Assembly (NCBI GenBank): GCA_900552725.1
Contig: USAT01000029.1
Span: 1-19,777, forward strand
DNA length: 19,777 bases
From: an uncultured Eubacteriales bacterium
GTDB taxonomy: Bacteria; Bacillota; Clostridia; Oscillospirales; Oscillospiraceae
Direction of reading: 5' to 3'
The notes beneath the pieces were generated by a model, which was given only the letters and a program-made list of their open reading frames with translations, searched no databases and was not told the origin of the DNA. Shown here piece after piece: positions 15,066 to 19,777 of this stretch. Every line of letters starts with the position of its first letter. Position 1 is the stretch's first letter. The position numbers and the translations under genes are program-made.

Positions 15066-15123
15066 GGTTTTGTCCTCCTTTTTGAATTTGGGGTTTGTTT
15101 TTCGTTACCTTTAGGTTGACTTC

Positions 15124-15152
15124 ATCATAGCACGGCTTTATACTTGTGTAAA
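15124..15152 (-). promoter_or_regulatory. Promoter of the small membrane protein - DMT transporter unit
   Basis: On the minus strand TTTACA (15152-15147) and TATGAT (15129-15124) are separated by exactly 17 bases, each five of six consensus. The -35 overlaps the left arm of the likely LysR operator at 15150-15172. Confidence 0.68.
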
Positions 15153-15165
15153 GCGATAGTATATC
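15137..15165 (+). promoter_or_regulatory. Possible promoter of the LysR gene
   Basis: TTTATA (15137-15142) and TATATC (15160-15165) are spaced by 17 bases but match only four of six consensus bases each. The -10 lies within the LysR-type dyad, which would allow autorepression. Confidence 0.35.
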
Positions 15166-15172
15166 ACGCTTT
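15150..15172. promoter_or_regulatory. LysR-type operator dyad
   Basis: AAAGCG (15150-15155) and CGCTTT (15167-15172) form a perfect inverted repeat separated by 11 bases, with a nested GATA-3-TATC dyad inside. LysR regulators bind dyads with about this spacing in divergent promoter regions. The site overlaps the -35 box of the divergent small-gene promoter and the likely lysR -10. Confidence 0.55.
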
Positions 15173-15204
15173 TGTTGACGAAACTGCAACAAAGGAGGGC
15201 GGCC

Positions 15205-16074
15205 ATGGATACGGAAAAATGCGCGGCGCTGCTGTGCGCGCTTGAGGAGGGGACGCTGGCCCGTGCGGCGGAAAAGCTGGGCTATACCCCCTCCGGCATC
15301 AGCCGCATGGTGGCGGCGCTGGAGGAGGAGCTGGGCTTTCCGCTGCTGCACCGCAGCCGGGGCGGCGTCCTCGCCACCGGCGAATGTGAGGCGCTGCTGC
15401 CCGCTCTGCGGCAGATGGCCTATCAGGCGGAGTGCTGCCGCCAGACGGCGGCGGCGCTGCGGGGTCTGGAGCAGGGCAGCATCACCGTGGGCGCCAACTA
15501 CCACTTCTACTCCCGCCAGATGGCCCACCTGATGGCCCGCTTCCGGGAGCGCCATCCCGGCATCGTCTTTCAGACCATTGAGGGCACCAGCACCACGCTG
15601 GCAGCGGCCCTGCGGGAGCACCGGGCCGACCTGTGCGTCATCAGCCGCCGGGACGGCTCTCACCAGTGGCTGCCCCTGCGGCGGGATCCCATGATGGTCA
15701 TGCTGTCCCCCGCCCATCCGCTGGCGGCGGCGGAGGCCGTGCCCATCCATCTGCTGGAGACGGAAAGCTATATCGAGATTTTCCCGGGCCGGGAGACGGA
15801 CAACTCCCGTATTCTGGCGGAAAACGATATCCATCCCGGCAACCGCTTTGCCGGGGTGGAGGACAATTTCTCCGCCATGGCCATGGTGGAGGCGGGGCTG
15901 GGCATCTCTCTGGTAAACGGTCTGATCGCCGGGACGCTGACCGGCGACGTGGTGTTCCGGCCGCTGGATCCGCCCCAGTATGTGGAGATCGGCATCGCCA
16001 CCCCGCCGACGGAGACCATGTCCCCCGCCGCGAGACGGTTTCTGGCGTTTGTCAGGGAGAATATCAAGGGGTGA
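15205..16074 (+). CDS. LysR family transcriptional regulator
   Basis: This 289-residue protein has an N-terminal winged helix-turn-helix (about 17-45, 'TLARAAEKLGYTPSGISRMV'), the linker helix, and a C-terminal two-lobed effector-binding domain starting near residue 85 ('GSITVGANYHF'). 'VEAGLGISLV' is the usual conserved patch near the domain end. The start at 15205 follows AAAGGAGGG; an in-frame upstream ATG at 15172 lies in the operator region and is disfavoured. The C-terminal domain resembles that of ordinary metabolite-responsive members. It is divergent from the small membrane protein and DMT transporter genes, which are its most likely targets. The effector is unknown. Confidence 0.94.
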   Translation: MDTEKCAALLCALEEGTLARAAEKLGYTPSGISRMVAALEEELGFPLLHRSRGGVLATGECEALLPALRQMAYQAECCRQTAAALRGLEQGSITVGANYHFYSRQMAHLMARFRERHPGIVFQTIEGTSTTLAAALREHRADLCVISRRDGSHQWLPLRRDPMMVMLSPAHPLAAAEAVPIHLLETESYIEIFPGRETDNSRILAENDIHPGNRFAGVEDNFSAMAMVEAGLGISLVNGLIAGTLTGDVVFRPLDPPQYVEIGIATPPTETMSPAARRFLAFVRENIKG

Positions 16075-16091
16075 AATTCCTATTGGAATAC

Positions 16092-16132
16092 TGCCATTGA
16101 TTCACAAGGGCTGCTCTTGTCAACTAATGGCA
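16092..16132 (+). other. Two-tier stem-loop between lysR and nrdD
   Basis: Outer arms TGCCATT (16092-16098) and AATGGCA (16126-16132) pair perfectly, and inner arms ACAAG (16104-16108) and CTTGT (16116-16120) pair within. It lies 18 bases after the lysR stop. It has no T-run, so it is a weak terminator candidate; its role is unclear. Confidence 0.35.
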
Positions 16133-16162
16133 CCATATCTTGTGACGATTAAAAAAACTTAT

Positions 16163-16178
16163 ACACCAGATATAGACA
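16163..16178 (+). promoter_or_regulatory. NrdR box 1 upstream of nrdD
   Basis: ACACCAGATATAGACA keeps all six strongly conserved positions of the NrdR box (C4, A6, A8, T9, T11, G13). NrdR is the ATP/dATP-sensing repressor of ribonucleotide reductase genes. The site ends 7 bases upstream of the -35. Confidence 0.6.
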
Positions 16179-16185
16179 TTTCGCC

Positions 16186-16213
16186 TTGACAACCCCTATA
16201 TATGTGGTATACT
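16186..16213 (+). promoter_or_regulatory. Promoter of nrdD
   Basis: TTGACA (16186-16191, perfect) and TATACT (16208-16213) are separated by 16 bases. Transcription would start near 16220, giving a leader of about 78 bases that contains two hairpins. Confidence 0.72.
16193..16208 (+). promoter_or_regulatory. NrdR box 2, within the nrdD promoter spacer
   Basis: CCCCTATATATGTGGT keeps five of six conserved NrdR-box positions (C4, A6, A8, T9, T11; position 13 is T instead of G). It starts 30 bases after box 1, about three helical turns, matching the usual tandem arrangement, and fills the gap between -35 and -10. Confidence 0.5.
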
Positions 16214-16217
16214 TAGA

Positions 16218-16255
16218 GATGCGGTCCCACAATCCGCATCCCATTTTTATTTTTC
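16218..16255 (+). promoter_or_regulatory. Leader hairpin with T-rich tail, possible attenuator
   Basis: GATGCGG (16218-16224) pairs with CCGCATC (16234-16240) around a 9-base loop, followed by CCATTTTTATTTTTC. This has terminator shape yet lies at the expected 5' end of the nrdD mRNA. It could attenuate transcription or simply cap the transcript, depending on the true start site. Confidence 0.4.
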
Positions 16256-16269
16256 GCCCCGCCGGGGCG
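16255..16269 (+). promoter_or_regulatory. Second leader hairpin before nrdD
   Basis: CGCCCC (16255-16260) and GGGGCG (16264-16269) pair perfectly around GCC, 13 bases upstream of the AAGGAGGA ribosome binding site. It may keep the ribosome binding site accessible or insulate it. Confidence 0.4.
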
Positions 16270-16297
16270 CTGTATACGAGAGAAGGAGGATCATCAC

Positions 16298-18682
16298 ATG
16301 TACCGGGTGACAAAACGAGACGGAACCATCGCCGAATTTGATATTGCCAAGATCAGCGCTGCCATTACCAAGGCCTTTGACGCCATGGGCAAGCAGTACC
16401 ACCCCAGCGTCATGGACATGCTGGCCCTGCGTGTCACAGCCGAGTTCGAGCCCAAGATCAAGGACGAGCTGGTGGCCGTGGAGGACATTCAGGACTGCGT
16501 GGAAAAGGTGCTGTCCGAGGCGGGCTACGCCGACGTGGCCAAGGCCTATATCCTGTACCGCAAGCAGCGTGAGAAGGTCCGCAACGTGGGCAGCGCCCTA
16601 CTGAACTACAAGGATCTGGTGGACAACTATCTGCAGATCAACGACTGGCGCGTGAAGGAGAACTCCACCGTCACCTACTCCGTGGGCGGCCTGATCCTGT
16701 CCAACTCCGGCGCCATCACCGCCAACTACTGGCTCAGCGAGATCTATGATCCCGAGGTGGCCGAGGCCCACCGCAACGCCGACCTGCATCTCCACGACCT
16801 GAGCATGCTGACCGGCTACTGCGCCGGCTGGAGCCTGAAGCAGCTGATCCAGGAGGGCCTGGGCGGCGTGGTGGGCAAGATCACGTCCTCTCCCGCCAGC
16901 CATCTCAGCACCCTGTGCAACCAGATGGTGAACTTCCTGGGCATCATGCAGAACGAGTGGGCCGGCGCCCAGGCGTTCTCCTCCTTCGATACCTACCTGG
17001 CCCCCTTCGTCAAGGTGGACGATCTGACCCAGAAGGAGGTCAAGCAGTGCATCCAGTCCTTCGTCTACGGTGTCAATACCCCCTCCCGCTGGGGCACCCA
17101 GGCGCCCTTCAGCAACATCACCCTGGACTGGACGGTGCCCCGCGATCTGGTGGATCAGCCCGCCATCGTGGGCGGCCGTGAGCGTGACTTCACCTATGGC
17201 GACTGCCAGAAGGAAATGGACATGGTCAACAAGGCCTTCATCGAGATCATGATCGAGGGCGACGCCAATGGCCGCGGCTTCCAGTACCCCATCCCCACCT
17301 ATTCCATCACCCGCGACTTCGACTGGAGCGAGAGCGAGAACAACAAGCTCCTGTTCGAGATGACCGCCAAGTACGGCACCCCCTATTTCTCCAACTACAT
17401 CAACTCCGATATGGAGCCCAACGATGTGCGCTCCATGTGCTGCCGCCTGCGCCTTGACCTGCGTGAGCTGCGGAAGAAGTCCGGCGGCTTCTTCGGCTCC
17501 GGCGAGTCCACCGGCTCCGTGGGCGTGGTCACCATCAACCTGCCCCGCATCGCCTATCTGGCGGAGAACGAGGCCGACTTCTATGCCCGGCTGGACAAGC
17601 TGATGGACATCGCCGCCCGCTCCCTGAAGACCAAGCGCACCGTCATCACCAAGCTGCTGAACGCGGGATTGTATCCCTATACCAAGCGGTATCTGGGCAC
17701 CTTTGACAACCACTTCTCCACCATCGGTCTCATCGGCATGAACGAGGTGGGCCTGAACGCCAACTGGCTGCGGAAGGATCTGACCCATCCCGAGACCCAG
17801 CAGTTCGCCAAGGACGTGCTGAACCACATGCGTGAGCGCCTCAGCGACTATCAGGAGATGTACGGCGACCTCTACAACCTGGAGGCCACCCCTGCCGAGT
17901 CCACCACCTACCGCTTCGCCAAGCACGACAAGAAGCACTATCCCGACATCATCACCGCCAACGAGAACGGTACCCCCTACTACACCAACTCCAGCCACCT
18001 GCCCGTGGGCTATACCGAGGACATCTTCTCCGCCCTGGACGTGCAGGACGACCTGCAGACCCTGTATACCTCCGGCACCGTGTTCCACGCCTTCCTGGGC
18101 GAGAAGCTGCCGGATTGGAAGGCGGCCGCCCAGCTGGTGCGCAAGATCGCCGAGAACTACAAGCTGCCCTACTACACCCTGTCCCCCACCTATTCCGTGT
18201 GCAAGAACCACGGCTATCTGTCCGGCGAGGTGTCTGTCTGCCCCGAGTGCGGCGAGCGTACCGAGATCTACAGCCGCATCACCGGCTACTATCGCCCGGT
18301 GCAGAACTGGAACGACGGCAAGGCCCAGGAGTTCAAGGATCGCAAGGTCTACGACATCGGCCACTCCCACCTGACCCACCAGGGCGTGCTGCATCCCGAC
18401 GTGAAGCCGGAGCAGACCGCCGCTCCCGCTGAAGAGCCTGCGGCCAACGCCTGCGGCACGGTGAAGCTGTTCGCCACCCGCACCTGCCCCAACTGCAAGC
18501 AGGCGGAAAAGCTGCTGGCCGAGGCCGGTATCCCCTTCACCCGTCTGCTGGCGGAGGAGAACGGCGACGAGGCCGCCCGTCTCGGTATCCGTCAGGCTCC
18601 CACGCTGGTGGTGGGCGACGGCGAGGATAAGTATGTGGGCCTCGGCGCGGTGCGGAAGTTCATCGCGGAGTACAACGCCTGA
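16298..18682 (+). CDS. nrdD: Anaerobic (class III) ribonucleoside-triphosphate reductase with C-terminal redoxin domain
   Basis: This 794-residue enzyme makes deoxyribonucleotides from NTPs without oxygen. Residues 2-92 are an ATP-cone allosteric domain. The catalytic barrel carries C175 ('TGYCAGWS') and the paired cysteines C381-C382 ('SMCCRLRLD'), the expected thiyl-radical region. The C-terminus holds a zinc site (C635, H638, C648, C651) and the glycyl-radical motif 'SRITGYYRPVQNWNDGK' with G663. Unlike the ordinary enzyme of about 700 residues, a linker rich in Ala, Glu and Pro (about 700-718) leads to a glutaredoxin/thioredoxin-like domain (720-794) with a CPNC active site at 730-733 and a 'RQAPTLVV' cis-proline loop. 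AAGGAGGA precedes the ATG by about 7 bases. The activating radical-SAM enzyme NrdG is not in the window. A thioredoxin-reductase-like gene follows. Regulation by NrdR is suggested by the two upstream boxes. Confidence 0.96.
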   Translation: MYRVTKRDGTIAEFDIAKISAAITKAFDAMGKQYHPSVMDMLALRVTAEFEPKIKDELVAVEDIQDCVEKVLSEAGYADVAKAYILYRKQREKVRNVGSALLNYKDLVDNYLQINDWRVKENSTVTYSVGGLILSNSGAITANYWLSEIYDPEVAEAHRNADLHLHDLSMLTGYCAGWSLKQLIQEGLGGVVGKITSSPASHLSTLCNQMVNFLGIMQNEWAGAQAFSSFDTYLAPFVKVDDLTQKEVKQCIQSFVYGVNTPSRWGTQAPFSNITLDWTVPRDLVDQPAIVGGRERDFTYGDCQKEMDMVNKAFIEIMIEGDANGRGFQYPIPTYSITRDFDWSESENNKLLFEMTAKYGTPYFSNYINSDMEPNDVRSMCCRLRLDLRELRKKSGGFFGSGESTGSVGVVTINLPRIAYLAENEADFYARLDKLMDIAARSLKTKRTVITKLLNAGLYPYTKRYLGTFDNHFSTIGLIGMNEVGLNANWLRKDLTHPETQQFAKDVLNHMRERLSDYQEMYGDLYNLEATPAESTTYRFAKHDKKHYPDIITANENGTPYYTNSSHLPVGYTEDIFSALDVQDDLQTLYTSGTVFHAFLGEKLPDWKAAAQLVRKIAENYKLPYYTLSPTYSVCKNHGYLSGEVSVCPECGERTEIYSRITGYYRPVQNWNDGKAQEFKDRKVYDIGHSHLTHQGVLHPDVKPEQTAAPAEEPAANACGTVKLFATRTCPNCKQAEKLLAEAGIPFTRLLAEENGDEAARLGIRQAPTLVVGDGEDKYVGLGAVRKFIAEYNA

Positions 18683-18692
18683 ATAAGGGCGT

Positions 18693-18745
18693 TTATTGCA
18701 CCGATTAAGCCCGTTAATGTACCTCAAAACCGGGGTTAATGTACC
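18693..18745 (+). repeat. Three phased copies of TTAATGTACC-like motif
   Basis: TTATTGCACC (18693-18702), TTAATGTACC (18714-18723) and TTAATGTACC (18736-18745) are spaced 21 and 22 bases start to start, two helical turns. The last two are identical over 11 bases including a leading G. They lie between nrdD and its terminator. Phasing suggests a protein-binding array, but a part-overlapping hairpin (TTAAGCCCG / CGGGGTTAA) is an alternative explanation. Confidence 0.5.
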
Positions 18746-18758
18746 AATAAAATATCAG

Positions 18759-18785
18759 AAAAGCCCCCTTTCCAGGGGGCTTTTT
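18759..18785 (+). terminator. Rho-independent terminator after nrdD
   Basis: AAAAGCCCCC (18759-18768) pairs perfectly with GGGGGCTTTT (18775-18784) around TTTCCA and ends in a T5 run. Only 25 bases separate it from the next ATG, leaving no room for a promoter there; the flavoprotein is probably expressed by partial read-through. Confidence 0.88.
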
Positions 18786-18810
18786 ATCCCAATAAAAGGA
18801 GGCAATCTCT

Positions 18811-19719
18811 ATGTATGATATCATCGTAGTCGGCGGCGGGCCTGCCGGGCTGACGGCGGCGCTGTACGCCGCCCGGGCGGGCAAGACCGTGGCCGTGGCC
18901 GAGCGGGAGAATACCGGCGGCCAGATCGTCTATTCCCCCCTGGTGGAGAACTATCCCGCTGTGCCCGCTATGTCCGGCGCGGATTTCGCCCAGAAGCTCA
19001 CCGAGCAGGTGGAGGCCCTGGGCGTGGAGATCCTCTATGACGAGGTCACGGGCCTTTCCCGTGATGACAGCGGCTTTACCGTTTGCTGTGACGGCGGCGA
19101 ACACCGCTGCCGCGGGGTGGTGCTGGCCACCGGCGCGGCCCACCGCCATCTGGGCCTTCCCGGCGAGGAGGAGCTGGTGGGCTGCGGCGTATCCTACTGC
19201 GCCGTGTGCGACGGGGCGTTCTATACCGACCGGGACGTGGCGGTGGTGGGCGGCGGCGACACCGCCCTGCAGGACGCGCTGTTCCTGGCCAATAGCTGCC
19301 GCAGCGTGACGCTGCTCCACCGCCGGGATCAGTTCCGGGGCGAGGATCGTCTGGTGCGGCGGGTGGAGAGCCGGGAGAACATCCACATCCTGTACAGCCA
19401 CACCGTGGAGGCGCTGCATGCCTCCGATGGTGAGCTGACCGGCGTCACGGTGAAGGACGTCAAGACCAGCGAGACAAAGGAGTTGGCGGTGGAGGGCTTG
19501 TTTGCCGCCGTGGGGCAGATGCCCCAGAGCGGGCCCTTTGCATCGCTGGTGAACACCGCCGGCGGTTATTACGCGGCGGGGGAGGATACCCTGACCGGCT
19601 GTGCCGGTGTGTTTGCCGCCGGTGATGGCCGGGTGAAGTCTGTGCGGCAGTTGACCACCGCCGTGGGCGACGGCGCGGTGGCGGGCCTGGCGGCGTGCCG
19701 GTATGTGGATGCGATGTAA
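18811..19719 (+). CDS. Thioredoxin-reductase-like FAD/NAD(P)H oxidoreductase
   Basis: This 302-residue flavoprotein shows the FAD loop GGGPAG (8-13), a second dinucleotide loop VVGGGDTA (145-152), the redox pair CAVC (130-133), HRR (170-172) as expected for an NADPH-binding arginine patch, and the C-terminal FAD motif 'FAAGDGR'. Order and length match bacterial thioredoxin reductase (TrxB), which reduces thioredoxin-type proteins with NADPH. AAAGGAGG precedes the ATG. It lies directly downstream of the reductase bearing a fused CPNC redoxin domain, which could be its substrate; that pairing is inferred from context. Firmicutes often carry several TrxB-like paralogues, so NADH use or another partner is possible. 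Confidence 0.92.
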   Translation: MYDIIVVGGGPAGLTAALYAARAGKTVAVAERENTGGQIVYSPLVENYPAVPAMSGADFAQKLTEQVEALGVEILYDEVTGLSRDDSGFTVCCDGGEHRCRGVVLATGAAHRHLGLPGEEELVGCGVSYCAVCDGAFYTDRDVAVVGGGDTALQDALFLANSCRSVTLLHRRDQFRGEDRLVRRVESRENIHILYSHTVEALHASDGELTGVTVKDVKTSETKELAVEGLFAAVGQMPQSGPFASLVNTAGGYYAAGEDTLTGCAGVFAAGDGRVKSVRQLTTAVGDGAVAGLAACRYVDAM

Positions 19720-19731
19720 GCGCGGAGTGTT

Positions 19732-19749
19732 TCGTCCCTGCGGGGACGA
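19732..19749. repeat. Hairpin after the flavoprotein gene
   Basis: TCGTCCC (19732-19738) and GGGACGA (19743-19749) pair perfectly around TGCG, 13 bases after the stop codon. It may be the first half of a compound terminator or intergenic repeat. Confidence 0.5.
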
Positions 19750-19751
19750 GG

Positions 19752-19777
19752 TACTTTTGGCCGCTGTCCCAAAAGTA
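19752..19777. repeat. Inverted repeat TACTTTTGG / CCAAAAGTA at the window edge
   Basis: TACTTTTGG (19752-19760) and CCAAAAGTA (19769-19777) are perfect inverted arms around an 8-base loop. The right arm ends exactly at the window boundary, so the element may extend. Together with the neighbouring hairpin it looks like a repeated intergenic unit (REP-like), which needs the rest of the genome to judge. Confidence 0.5.

Noticed and set aside
16598..18727. 709-codon minus-strand open frame opposite nrdD
   Set aside because: Shadow of a GC-rich gene; translation is Gly/Val/His/Leu-rich without motifs, and nrdD on the plus strand is unambiguous.

Overview
The window looks like chromosome from a GC-rich, strictly anaerobic gut-type member of the Clostridia, most likely Oscillospiraceae. 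This is an inference. It rests on high GC at third codon positions, strong AAGGAGG-type ribosome binding sites, cohesin/dockerin modules, InlB-type repeats, a class III (oxygen-sensitive, glycyl-radical) ribonucleotide reductase, and clostridial-type amino-acid genes. I see no rRNA, tRNA, CRISPR array, transposase or prophage gene.

Region 1 (1-4138, minus strand) is a two-gene surface operon. The first gene encodes a secreted 806-residue protein: signal peptide, lysozyme-like domain, ricin-type beta-trefoil-like region, Ig-like and InlB-type modules, and a C-terminal dockerin. Fifteen bases downstream lies a membrane protein carrying a cohesin domain, two cadherin-like beta-sandwich domains, a transmembrane helix and a proline-rich tail. 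It runs off the left edge of the window. The pair suggests a small, self-contained cohesin-dockerin system that tethers a cell-wall-active enzyme to the cell surface. A good sigma-A promoter with helically phased A-tracts precedes it.

Region 2 (4139-6855) is a three-gene ABC importer of the nitrate/sulfonate/taurine/thiamine-precursor type (ATPase, permease, lipoprotein), translationally coupled by overlaps. It diverges from ridA (6856-7236). Region 3 (7241-12249) holds the aspartate-family amino-acid genes: lysC-asd on the minus strand and thrC-thrB on the plus strand, fired from face-to-face promoters whose -10 boxes overlap. Homoserine dehydrogenase is not in the window. A perfect 23-bp inverted repeat ends the thrCB unit.

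Region 4 (12253-16074) contains an AEC-family transporter and a gamma-carbonic-anhydrase-like protein. These are followed by a DMT/EamA transporter and a tiny two-helix membrane protein, divergent from a LysR regulator whose likely operator sits on the small gene's promoter.

Region 5 (16075-19777) encodes an anaerobic ribonucleotide reductase with a redoxin domain (CPNC) fused to its C-terminus. It is preceded by a promoter carrying two NrdR-box-like sites 30 bp apart and followed by a thioredoxin-reductase-like flavoprotein. The arrangement suggests electrons pass from NAD(P)H via the flavoprotein to the fused redoxin domain and then to the reductase. The window closes on a pair of adjacent inverted repeats.
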